This document shows, one piece after another, positions 21,888 to 31,520 of a stretch of 64,000 bases of DNA. Origin of the DNA: Spirometra erinaceieuropaei (taxonomy: Eukaryota; Platyhelminthes; Cestoda; Diphyllobothriidea; Diphyllobothriidae); contig CACRXP010000032.1 of NCBI GenBank assembly GCA_902702965.1, positions 1,298,856 through 1,362,855 of the forward strand, given 5' to 3'. The stretch's first letter is position 1. Every line of letters starts with the position of its first letter. A model generated the notes under the pieces. It searched no databases, was not told where the DNA came from, and saw nothing but the letters and a program-made list of their open reading frames with translations. The position numbers were made by a program, and so were the translations under genes.

Positions 21888-22560
21888 GGCAGTACAGTGA
21901 GTGACCGATCTCATGAAATGTTGGCCGAAATTCTGAAATGCGTATTCGATTTGGAAGGATTACTTGGGCGCGGTTGTGATATTGATTAGCATGCGGCATA
22001 ATCAACTAATGTTTCGGACTCGCCAGGATGTTGACTTTTGAATGCACATTTTTTGATCTCATACAGAAACCACACTCGGCGAAAAATGACTTCTTCATTG
22101 GCAGGGATTTTTCGCATTGATTTTCGATGGTGTTATCAATTCAAATATATTTTATAGAAAAAATGCACAAAAATATGCTGTCTTCTACTGAATTGGTGGT
22201 AAGTCACGTTGACTTTACATTTTATACTTGAAGACAGGAGACACTTAAGTTTTCCAATTCTCGAATAATTTAAAGCCAGATCAGCCTTTGCATTAGCGTA
22301 TAACGATTTAATTCTACAAGGCGCATGCTTTCCGTGTAAGGAAAATAATTTGTTCCTCTATGCCTTAAAGAAGATACCATTCAAAGTTCATGAAATTTTA
22401 CAGTGAGTGCTGACTATGTTATACATTTCATGAGGAGCAATGGTAAACAGACAGGAACGATGCCGTATGAATGTACACTGCACCGTGTTAACAAACGTAT
22501 AATTAAAAACTTCCTTAAAACCTAAATATACCCTATCTTACTCGATTTTATTGATGAGAT
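21888..22560. repeat. Foldback repeat unit FB-5 (right arm truncated)
   Basis: The left arm starts CAGTGAGTGACCGATCTCAT, continues through GATTTTCGATGG(T) and TATATTTTATAGAA, then a central segment in the opposite orientation to the centre of FB-1, then the beginning of the right arm at about 22500. The preceding 50 bp (from about 21845) is also shared with FB-6. Confidence 0.65.
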
Positions 22561-22757
22561 CTCAGTCCCGATCCCACAAAGAAAACAGAGAGAGCTCAAA
22601 CACGAGCAGTTTGTTGTAGGTATGATTAAGCGAAGAGAGGATAAGCATTGTGATCTTAAATTGCCAGTCATGTGGTCATTTTTTTGTCAAACATCGGCGG
22701 CGTTGATGTGGGACCAACTCATCGAAGCAAAGGCAGGGCTTGATTCAGACCCCATCT

Positions 22758-22935
22758 CATTCCGGAGGTTTCGGTTTCGTTGAACTTGAGCATGCGTCGA
22801 CGTCCCCATGGGGGCGTTGCGATTTGACATTTGGCATCATTCTTCCATACCAGGTAGTCGCGTTCTGCCTTTTTACGGTATTGCCCTTGCTCAACACTAC
22901 ATCCGACCCGGTAAAACTCCCGATTTCCTCTAACG
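22758..22935 (+). repeat. Dispersed repeat R3, copy 2
   Basis: Counterpart of 19005-19180 with the same ordered landmarks. In this copy the region is open as a short frame, but the homologous frame at 19 kb has a stop, so coding function is unlikely. Confidence 0.5.
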
Positions 22936-23012
22936 GACCGAAGGGAATATAGTAGAAATTTTCATATATCCGTCAAGCGTCTCGGTTTTTTCACAAATGT
23001 AACCCAAAACAG

Positions 23013-23868
23013 CAGGCAGGCTAACTCATGAAATGTCAACCGAAATTCCGAAATGCCTTTTGGTTTCGAAAAGATTAATTAAAATGGGTTGTAAAAATAA
23101 TCATCGTCCAGCATAATTCTGTAATGATCCAGTTACATCAGGGTGCCTTCTGTCGAACTAACTTCCTTTCGACTGCATTCAAAAACTATACTCTGCAAAA
23201 AATGACACTTACGTAGCATGCATTTTTCTCTTTGATTTCGATGCCCTTAAAAGCCCGATTATAGTTCATGGAAAAATACCTAAAAATATTCATTCTTTTG
23301 CTCATTCGGTAGATAATTACGTCTTCTTTTAATTGTATACTTGAAGAAGGGAAATAATTCGGTTTTAAAGAAGTTTCTAATTATGGGACTTTTAAATACC
23401 GTGACATGACCGTTCATAAATCGTAATGTCTCTGCATTTACCAATGTGGCTTGCGTAGTTAACAATATTGCTCAAATCCACTGTTTTATTTTATGAACCC
23501 CATATGGTCTCGTCTTAATACCGTAGAGAAATTCGAGGTTTTCCGTACGCGAAAAATATACGGCTTGTAGTTTGGAGACCATGAATCCAAGTGTAACGGT
23601 AGAGTGGGTTCAAAGTTATTCGGGAATTGGAAAATTTTTTAAAACCGAATTATGTCACTTCTTTTGAGTATGAGGGAGGAGAGCACAAAATTGGAAGTAG
23701 ACATAACTGTCTACCGAATGAGCAAAGGAATGAATATTTTTATGCATGCTTTCCATGAAATATAACAGGACTTTTATGGGCATCGAAAATCAGTGAGAAA
23801 AATTGATGCTACATAAGTAGTCATATTTTACAGAGCGTAGTTTTTGCATGCAACCGGTAGGAAGTTCA
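23013..23868. repeat. Foldback repeat unit FB-4
   Basis: Inverted arms at about 23013-23395 and 23610-23868. The left arm begins GCTAACTCATGAAATGTCAA and carries TGCATTTTTCTCTTTGATTT. The right arm is its complement (TGCATGCTTTCCATGAAATA, then GCAACCGG) but lacks the outer 170 bp or so. The terminus differs from that of FB-1 and FB-2, so two subfamilies exist. Confidence 0.7.
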
Positions 23869-23881
23869 TGACATTCATGAA

Positions 23882-24218
23882 CGTTTATGATGTTAAAGTC
23901 TGGTTGTTGTAAGAATACAGCTGCCTTATTTACAGCAGTACAGTGAGTTACCGATATCATGGAATGTTGGCCAACATTCCGAAATGTGCTTTCGATTTGG
24001 AAGGATTACTTAGGTGTGGTTGTAGGGCTTATTATCTTGCAGCATAATCCACTAATGTTTCGGACTTGCCAGGATGTCGGCTTTTGAATACACTTCTTTT
24101 CGTTCTTCTGCAGTAACCACAGTCGGCAAAAAATGACTAATTAATTATAAGGAATTTTTCGCATTGATTTTCGATGGTCTTATAAATTAAAATACATTTT
24201 ACAGAAAACATGCACAAA
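23882..24218 (+). repeat. Foldback left arm FB-6, cut by a PLE fragment
   Basis: Shares with FB-5 the upstream TTAAAGTCTG block, GTAAGAATAC and the terminus CAGTGAG-TACCGAT, and continues to the TTTTACAGAAAACATGCACA block, where it stops at 24218 against PLE coding sequence. No right arm follows. Confidence 0.6.
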
Positions 24219-24985
24219 GGGGACGCCCCTCACCAACCCATGGCCTCACTCAATGGTACTCTAACTTACGGACTGGCAAAATGGCTGTTTCGGCGCCAAA
24301 ATGTCCGACCGAAACTTCAAATACTACAGTCGGTTCGTCAACGCAATTCTTGGAGAAATTTAAAGTGGTAAACCTCCTGCCAAGCAACGTCATGGTATCC
24401 TCTGATATCACGTTCAGTTTTGCTTCTATTTCGCAGTACGCGACAGTCGAGACCATCGAATCACTTATACGAGACAAATATGATAAGACGCATAATCACC
24501 TTAGGTATGCCCAAATATAAAAAGTTCTGAAGTTCTGTCTCAAGACGTATTTTACGTTTGACCAAACAATCTACGGGCAGGCGAAGGGCACGCCAATGGG
24601 TTCGTCGATTTCGGGATTCACAGCCAAGGCGGTCCTACAAAGGTTGGAGTCGCTGGTTTTCCAACATCACAAACTGAAATTCTGGGCTCGGCATGCAGAT
24701 GATACCTTCGTCGTCATCGAACGGGATCAGGTGCTGGAATTCAAAGAACGCCTCAACGCCGTCTTTCCGAACATTCAATTTACGATGGAGGAAAAGGAAA
24801 ACAACCAGCTAGACTTTCTTGATGTCTTCGTCTGCCACAAAGATTGTAGTGGCTTAAAAACCGAAATTTTCAGGAATGCAACAAAGGCGGCGCAAGTACT
24901 GGGCTACAACAGCAAACACCCAATCATTCACAAACGCAGTTTCATAAGGGCGCTATGCCAGCGACAATTACTGACAAGGCATTAT
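24219..24985 (+). pseudogene. Penelope-like RT fragment (lineage P2), truncated at both ends
   Basis: Reads, with frame breaks: YGLAKWLFRR near 24270, SSTQFLEKFKVVNLLPSNVM, a motif A region SSDITFSFASI (usual form SFDVTSLFTSI, so the key Asp remains but neighbours are altered), MGSSISGFTAKAVLQRLES at 24596 onward, the catalytic box as HADD at 24702-24713, and NNQLDFLDVFVCHKD, ending near RQLLTRHYKI. A stop after YAQI (24519) and the altered boxes make it dead. It matches the fuller copy at 31-34 kb. The GIY-YIG domain is missing. Confidence 0.85.
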
Positions 24986-25209
24986 AAAATATTGAGATGT
25001 CGGCGACCGTTTGCGGTGAAATAAAAAACATGTAACTACTTGGATGGAGTCATTGGCGAATAGATGATATCGTTGAACTAACGCATGCATTGCTTTATCG
25101 TAGTAGATAGTGGTCATTTAGAATTTCAATTTCCTGTTACTCTGCGTGCAACCGTTTGTGATTATCCTTCTTCATGTTTTCTTTACCACGTTGAGCCACA
25201 TCCTTTTTG

Positions 25210-25825
25210 TCAGATTTCGCAATGGATTTCGCTGTCATACATTTCTTTTAGCACCAATTTGACCGTCCTCATTGTTGAATTTCTTGGAAAAGGCCGATAT
25301 CGTCTTTCCTTGCCCTCGAGATATTTATCTATGACAGGCATAATCAATGGGGGCATCAGGTTTGAAATTCCTGCGATATTTGGACCTCGCTCTCTTGTAT
25401 TCCAATTAGAAATTTTGATCGTTGCCAGTAGCGGGAATCTCTTTACTGGCATCTCTTTCAAATCTATCTAAATTAGGAAAAAAACATTACTAAACAGTAA
25501 CTTTACATATAATACAAACACGTGGCAAACAGAGATGGTTATTTGCATTTTATGAACCATCTTCAGTAGATCAAAATCTAAACAAGTGCTGTATAAGAAA
25601 AAAACAACCACCTGCTTAAATTTGATCATAATGTTATGCAAGACAATTGTGCAGTTGTATTGTTCACGGTGGAAACTCGTCCCCTCGTGTTGGAACTGAC
25701 AGTCATGTATTTTCTGTTTGTCCGGAAAATTGATGCCGTAGGAAAGAATTTCTGACTGAAAGGTCTCTTCTTGAACATCTATACGTTTAACCCGGCTGAC
25801 AAGGTGTTCAGCAATCTTCAGGTTT
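25210..25825 (-). CDS. Unknown protein family, member 2 (two 3' exons)
   Basis: Minus strand. Exon a, 25825-25612, reads NLKIAEHLVSRVKRIDVQEE and ends IMIKFKQ before donor GTGGTT. The intron is 25611-25468 (144 bp), with a strong acceptor (TTTTTTTCCTAATTTAG). Exon b, 25467-25210, starts IDLKEMPVKRFPLLATIKIS, then NWNTRERGPNIAGISNL, and ends DSEIHCEI followed by a stop. The split is phase 0, as in the other three loci. Cysteines in exon a (two) and before the C-terminus fit an extracytoplasmic protein, but no domain is recognised. The 5' exons are uncertain; a candidate lies at 26056-26197. Both exons are open. The antisense strand also has an open frame here, which I regard as a shadow. Confidence 0.65.
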
Positions 25826-26055
25826 CTACTTAGGCCGTTGTCGCGAGGACATGTTATTTCCTTAAAATAAATGCAGATAATTCAGTGCTGATACACGTTT
25901 TAATGAACCTTTTTTAAAAATAAGTAAACTAAGGTGTTGGCAAAGTACCAATAAATGTATCGAGAAACAAGAAAAGATAAAGTTTCTTAAGATCTTTCCA
26001 GAAATGTTCTGTCTAATGATTTGCCCTCGGGTTGGCTGGAATTATACAAGCTCAC

Positions 26056-26197
26056 ACTATCTTTTATTCCGTAACCTAACGAGATAGAGTGCTCGTTCTT
26101 CGTCAAAGGAATTTCTTCAAAGTGCATCTCCACAGTCATAATTTTTATAAACGAAGTGCCGTGAGTTGCCTCCTTAATCGAGCAGAAACTCACTGCT
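26056..26197 (-). CDS. Candidate upstream exon of family member 2
   Basis: An open segment between an acceptor (GTTGCCAG) and a GTGAGC donor. It encodes a strand-like alternating sequence including IMTVEMHFEEIPLTKNEHSI and ends GYGIKDS. It lies about 230 bp upstream of exon a in the same orientation. Support is only the splice signals and the protein-like composition. I find no clear homologue at the other three loci, so the assignment is tentative. Confidence 0.3.
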
Positions 26198-26199
26198 CT

Positions 26200-27453
26200 G
26201 GCAACGAAACTTACCAAACAGAATTGAATTATTTGTTCAATTTGTTTTCATTGAATGAGTATCCTGGAGCCTTTGTACATCAGTGCACAAGGCAACATAA
26301 GTTGAAAAAAGGGAGAAAAATGCGGATTTTTACGATCAGGCGTTAAAACCCTGAAACTGGCAAACACCTTTGTCCAATAGAACTGTGTCTAAACTCGTTA
26401 AAAGAGACCCGAGGAAACACCAAATACACGTGGCGCACAATTTAACGACTACACATAGCAACCAACTTGTGCACCTTGAGGATAGAAAGGGCTATTTAGA
26501 TAAGAAAGAAGTCGTCCATAGGATACCATGCGACAGTTGAAATGCAATTTAGAATGGTCAGACTGGAAAGTCCGCCGCCATAGGCATACACGAACACCAG
26601 TTGGCAGTTAAAAGACTGGACCATTTGTTTCAAATTGCTATGCATACGCAGGAAACTGGACATAAATTTGGCCGATAAAGACTCACATTATAGGTGTTTG
26701 TTCATCTAAGAAAGATGGAGAATTTTTGAGACCATGCATTCTGACAGCTCGAGCATCAATTAGCATATCGAATTAGATACTGTGTATAAAAATCTCAGAG
26801 AAAATGTAGAGTCGATAGCTAATCATAACGTGATGCCAGCCTATAGTAAAAGCTGACTGGGAAGAGCGACTGAATAAAATCGATTATATCTGAACTGTTG
26901 TGCACACTTTCTTCGCGTTTAAGGACGAAATAAGAAGCCAAAATCGAAAATTTATAAAATAAACTTTTATGATTTATCCGGAAGGACGTGTTTCTTCGAA
27001 GTGCCTATATATGGTTTTAAAAATTCAAGATCAAGATATCTTACCACGTTCATGATCTCTCGAAGAAGACACACATAGAGGGAAAGGGAATTAATGTACC
27101 AAGTTGTATCTGCGTTGACGTTTCGGAAAATTAAATACGAAGCAACCTACACAAAGAGCAACGACTGATCATTCCGTCGACTGACGTGCGGGGGGTCGAC
27201 AGACACGGCGAATTGGCTACAACTACGTCTTTTAACAAGGGGAAAATGCCACGCATGTCCTCAGAGGGGTCAATCGTTCGTGGGTCAAGCATGGCTATAA
27301 TTCGAGTCCGGCGACAAGACTGAATATCTCAAGACCAACAGGAGCGGCGACCACATATCTCTGACGACAGAAGCGAGGAAATTTCAAAGAGGTCAGTATA
27401 TGTACTTTTCGGTTCACTATCTCACTCTCTCTTCTTCGGGAGATGGTTAACGC
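26200..27453. other. Gene-free stretch
   Basis: No coding, RNA or repeat signal that I can support. It may contain 5' regions of the minus-strand gene at 25-26 kb. Confidence 0.4.
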
Positions 27454-28427
27454 GATATACACGATGAGTGACCGATCTCACGAAATGTTAACCGAAATTC
27501 CGAAATGCGTTTTCGATCAGGAAGGACTACGTAGTTGGGATTGTAAATTGATTATCTTGCGGCATAATCCTACAATATTTCGGACTCGGCAGGATGTCAG
27601 CCTTTGAATGCACTGCTTTTTAATCTACTGCAGAAATGAAACTCGGTAAAAAATGACTATTTAGGTATCATGAATGACTTACATTAATTTTCGGTGGTAC
27701 TGCAAATTCAAATATATTTTATAGAAACCACGAGCAAAAATATGCTTTCTCCCAGACGTTTGATAGTGCATCATGCTATCCTTATAATTTATGCTTAAAT
27801 AAGTTATATAATTAGGTTTTAAAAAGTGTTTTATTATGAGAGACAGTATCGTACCCGTCCGTTTACCACTGCTTCTCATGAAATGTACAACCTGATCCGC
27901 AACCATTGTAAAATTATGTGGAATCTATATGATTTCTTCCTAAAGGCATAGAGGAATACGTGAGTTTCTTTACGCGGACCGCATGCACTTTGTAGACTGT
28001 GATCACTAAGCGCTAATGCAACGACTGAATGGGCTCCAAATTATTCGGGAATTATAAAACTTGTTTAAAACCTAATTATACTTCTTCGAGCACAAAATGT
28101 AAAGATGACGTGACTCTCTATCAAACGACTGAAGGAAAGCTTATGTTTCTTCGTGGTTGCTATGAAATATACTTGAATTTACTAGACCAGCGAAAATCAG
28201 TGTGAAAATGCAGGCTACCTAAGTAGTCATTTTTTACCGGATTCGGTTTCCATAGGAGATTGAAAAGAAGTGCATTCGAAAGCGGGCATTCTGCCAAGTC
28301 CGAAATATTATATTATTATGTCACGAGGTAATCAATATTACACTCGCGCCAAAGTAATCCTTCCTAATCGAAAACGCGTTTCAGAATTTCCGCCAACGTT
28401 TCGTGAGATCGGTCACTCACTGTATAC
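27454..28427. repeat. Foldback repeat unit FB-1, arms of about 385 bp
   Basis: Left arm about 27454-27842, right arm about 28048-28427, inverted copies of each other around a 200 bp centre. The left end reads AGTGACCGATCTCACGAAAT. The right end reads CGTGAGATCGGTCACTCACT. Paired inner landmarks are ATATATTTTATAGAA and its complement. No transposase frame is present. A single strand could fold into a very long hairpin. Open frames in the right arm recur in FB-2, which follows from arm similarity. Confidence 0.8.
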
Positions 28428-28772
28428 TCCTATAGTAATACTGGTCTACGGACGTAGGAGAACCTTCGTTTAACGTGTCCCTTACAAAGAGCAATTGAAT
28501 GCGTCACAACACTTACATGTATTCATTCAGGCTTCTAATAAAAATATGGCGAAAATCACATTGCATAGCTACTTTATACTATCTGAACCCTTCTAAATCT
28601 AAAGTTTACAGTCAACATGGAAACACATATTTCTTGTTATTTAAGTTTTTATGGTTTAACACATACAGCAGCCTGCCTACTTTGTAAGATTTGAATCAAA
28701 ATCCTGAAGTATGCTTTCTATAAGTGAAGAAGAAGATTTGAGCACCGGAACACTTTGTTTATTGTCCTGAGC

Positions 28773-28802
28773 TTTCAGACTCGTACAGGAGTCCATCGTC
28801 AG
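28773..28802 (-). ncRNA. Hammerhead-like core in the PLE terminal repeat (P3)
   Basis: Minus strand: CTGACGA, one T, then a six-base stem (GGACTC), a six-base loop, GAGTCT and GAAA. It has the same layout as motifs in the P2 terminal repeats. The extra base between CTGACGA and the stem departs from a canonical hammerhead, and I cannot define stems I and III. Confidence 0.4.
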
Positions 28803-28853
28803 AGGTAGTGGCAGAAAGAGAACAAGCGGCAGTTATAAGGCATGTAGGCCCAA

Positions 28854-29415
28854 TCATCGACCAACGGCGCAAGACTGCAGGTGACTACGCAGGGCTCTGT
28901 ACGCCGGCGCCAAATCGATAAATCGATTGACCGAGTTCTCACCCGAGGCCCAGGCTTCAATCAATTCTCGGCCTGCTTTGTTTTCCGCGTGGGCGACTAT
29001 TTCGCTGGTTGCGAAGTTAAACTTGTGACCCATTTCGTAGGTGTGGGCGACCACTTGTGATAATGCGTCGCCTCGTCGCACAACCAGCTTAAGTTCGTGT
29101 ATGCGCGATCCGCGCATGCGTCCAGTCTGTTCTGTGTAGTTACAAGGACACTTTTGACATGGGATGCAATACACTACTCCATATTGCTCTTCAGGCTTTA
29201 GCCGGTCTTTGATTTTCATGACCCTATTGCGCATGGTGGCTTTGGGACGGTGTGCAATACTAACACTTAGCTCCGCAACAATGCGCTCGTTCGCTTCTGA
29301 AACACCCTTGATGCATGGCGAGAATGCTATTTCGTCGATGGCGTTGATGTTTGAGCTCTCCGGTGGCGACCGCGTAGTCAGCGACTTATGGATGCAGTCG
29401 GATAGCCATTTTCAC
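28854..29415 (-). pseudogene. PLE C-terminal region with GIY-YIG endonuclease (P3)
   Basis: Minus strand. It opens in the thumb-to-linker region (INAIDEIAFSPCIKGVSEAN, IAHRPKATMRNRVMKIKDRL) and continues into the GIY-YIG domain: GVVYCIPCQKCPCNYTEQTG (GVVYCI and NYTEQTG are the GIY and YIG equivalents), then RIHELKLVVRRGDALSQVVA, HTYEMGHKFNF, ELIEAWASGENSVNRFIDLA and a stop. The domain is intact over its length, with the conserved Arg, His and Glu positions, but the RT is absent, so the copy is defective. The linker CxxC-like cysteines typical of PLEs are visible (PCQKCPC). Confidence 0.85.
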
Positions 29416-29599
29416 AAACAAAATAATAAACAAACAAATAATAAACAAATAATAAACAAAGTATTCCGGTGCTCGAATCTTCTTCTTCACTTATGCACAC
29501 ACCTGGAACTCTAAATTTTGCCTTTGTATGCTTTCTATTGTGAAGGACTTTTTTGTCCTCTAACCTCATTACGGCGGTCCGCAAAGACAACAGTCGCTA

Positions 29600-30290
29600 C
29601 AGACGGCTGCTTCAACAATCTACCATTCCTATTTATCTTTAACGCCTTCATAAATTAACATCTATTGTACAACACCCATGTCCAAAATGTACGTTTGCAT
29701 TCACTTGACATCACGTTACGTTTTTTAAATATTTTAACCGAGGAAATGTTAGTTTGCGGTCCTGAAAAAGCATATTATAACTTAATTTTTATGGCCGGAA
29801 AATATCCCTTTTTAAAACATTGTAACTGTCCGTTTATAAATTTTGCTTATGAAGTATACAACACGGACCGCATTCACCGAAAATTTTCATGAAGTCCCCT
29901 GAATAACATAAATAAATCTATGATTTTCCTCGCCCGGAAAGTATACAGCGCGTGGTTTTGAGATCGTAAACGCAAGTGCGACTGCATGTTAGGTCACGCA
30001 TATTTCGAGAATCGAAAAAAGCGTTTAGAACCAGAAATACTCCTTAATCATGTCTAAAATACGAAGAATATTTGATTTTTTGACAAATACGAGCAAAAGT
30101 ACTTTTATGCATGCTTTCCATTAGGTGTGCTTGAGTCGACAAGAACATCGAAAGTCAACTGGATCATTTCGGGTTGTTAAATACTCACTTATTTTGGAGT
30201 GTGATTTCTGCAGACGGTCAGAAAGGAGCTCACTTAAAAGCCGTTATCGTTTGGTGAGTAAAATATCTTGGCATTATTCCGTGCAATAAT
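29600..30290. repeat. Diverged foldback unit FB-10
   Basis: Inner foldback landmarks recur in degraded form: ACACGGACCGCATTCACCG and GTATACAGCGCGTGG in the centre, ATGCATGCTTTCCATTAGG on the right, and a pyrimidine-rich left part. Ends are not identifiable. A short (AAT)n run at 30284-30298 follows. Confidence 0.45.
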
Positions 30291-30299
30291 AATAATAAT

Positions 30300-31143
30300 T
30301 GCGACCCTAACTAACTAATCGTTTCCAATCGGAGTCATATTACTGAACTATGATTAGCTTGTCGTAATACATACATATACATGACGTTTGGAAGAGATGC
30401 AATAATCTGCAGAACTTGAGCATACTTACTGCGAGCGGACAGACAAGCACTGCACCCCGTGGTGCAAATCAATAAGAGAGAAGCATAACCGACGATCATT
30501 TTCAGGGAAATGAAAATATGCTTTGCCTGTCTAGACTATCAGACATTCCAAACGAACAGCTTTTTTCCAATCAGACACAGGCGCCGTATACAGTCCTTGC
30601 CTGTTTGTCAGCAAGGTCACTCTTTGAAGGCGGATTGACGAACTATTTTGTTGCGACTGCTGTAGAGAGCAGTCGGGGAAAGTCTTTAATCAATGACAGA
30701 GCGCATTGTTTCACACAGACATATGCACACATGTGTACTATGCCGCTTTAGGCATAAAACGTAATACCGCAAATTTGAAAACATCATCTATGGAAAAAAA
30801 TTACACTGCACATAGTTTTACCAGTTTAGCTCGTTTCGGCGTAACTTGTTCTCTCTTAGGGTAGTTTGTCCTAAATGAAGTAAATCAAAATGGTAACGCA
30901 CAGGAACATTAATTTATTAAAATTTTTTTAGGGGGAAACATTTCAGGGCAGACTTGTTTATTAAGCAAGAGAACATTTATATGAGATCTTCGTTAAGACT
31001 GTTCGTTTTATGTAGGCGATGAGGTTTTATGCTTTGGGAGTTCGTGTGTATTGCGCACACGGCTCTCCAAATGCATTATAACGACCAAGAACTCAACATT
31101 TCGATATATACATTTGAAACATGCGATTTTGATAGCGGAAATA
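30300..31143. other. Gene-free stretch
   Basis: No coding or repeat signal that I can support between the foldback remnant and the PLE insertion. Confidence 0.4.
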
Positions 31144-31155
31144 GACGCTAATTAT
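31144..31155 (+). repeat. 12-bp target-site duplication, left copy
   Basis: GACGCTAATTAT, repeated exactly at 34223-34234. Together they bracket the PLE at 31156-34222, so the inverted cap and the main element entered as one insertion. Confidence 0.8.
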
Positions 31156-31391
31156 TGCCAATAGATGCGAAGAAACGAGTCCCAGGAAGTAGTCTTAAAG
31201 AAGGAGACACGATCGTTGGGACAAGAGCCTTATTAACCTGAAATTTTGGATTACTGCTCGAGCCCATCCTCAGAGGCAAAAGCAGATACGGGGGATTCAT
31301 GCACAAGGGGCTGCAGTATTTGTAGGATGCAGTCACCATGCTACCGCATCCCCATGAACATTCACGGCTCCCCACTTCATCCGGGATTGTT
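31156..31391 (-). repeat. Inverted 5' cap of the P2 PLE
   Basis: The reverse complement of this block reads, in order, the 3' UTR end (GATGAAGTGGGGAGCCGTGA, compare 34038 onward), the terminal repeat with TACTGCAGCCCCTTGTGCAT, and the coding start (CTTCGCATCTATTGGC, compare 31546-31561). It ends at the TSD. The embedded hammerhead-like core is degenerate here (CTGAGGA). Confidence 0.8.
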
Positions 31392-31410
31392 GCACTTGTC
31401 GTACCAATTG

Positions 31411-31520
31411 TTTAATGGCCATCCTATAAATACTGCCGACCTTTGTGAATGAACCACCCGTATCTGCTGTTGTCTCTGATGATTGGTTCGAGAAGGAATC
31501 CGAAACGTGTCTCCTTCTTC
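31411..31520 (+). repeat. PLE pseudo-LTR, upstream direct copy
   Basis: Shares with 34088-34222 the order ATCCTATAAATACTGC, TGAACCACCC, GGTTCGAG(A/C)AGGAATCCGAA and GTGTCTCCT. Relative to the downstream copy it lacks about 31 bp between CCGAAACGT and GTCTCC. Confidence 0.75.
31476..31506 (+). ncRNA. Hammerhead-like core in the upstream PLE repeat
   Basis: CTGATGA at 31476-31482, a hairpin (GGTTC...GAATCC), then GAAA at 31502-31505. Hammerhead ribozymes are known from PLE terminal repeats. Here the CTGATGA and GAAA boxes are perfect, but there are extra T residues before the stem and no convincing stem III or NUH cleavage site follows, partly because of the local deletion. Confidence 0.4.

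Larger units (their letters stand above)
28722..29525 (-). mobile_element. 5'-truncated PLE (lineage P3) with inverted ends and 13-bp TSD
   Basis: Flanked by GTATGCTTTCTAT at 28709-28721 and 29526-29538, a 13-bp TSD. The outer 42 bp at the left (28722-28763) are repeated inverted at 29451-29492 with two mismatches. Between them lies the minus-strand tail of a PLE protein with a GIY-YIG domain, plus an A/T-rich (TTTATT)n stretch at 29418-29460. A hammerhead-like core lies at 28773-28802. Confidence 0.8.

Noticed and set aside
22740..22952. 70-codon ORF with a hydrophobic middle as a membrane protein
   Set aside because: It lies in repeat R3. The homologous frame at 19 kb carries a stop.
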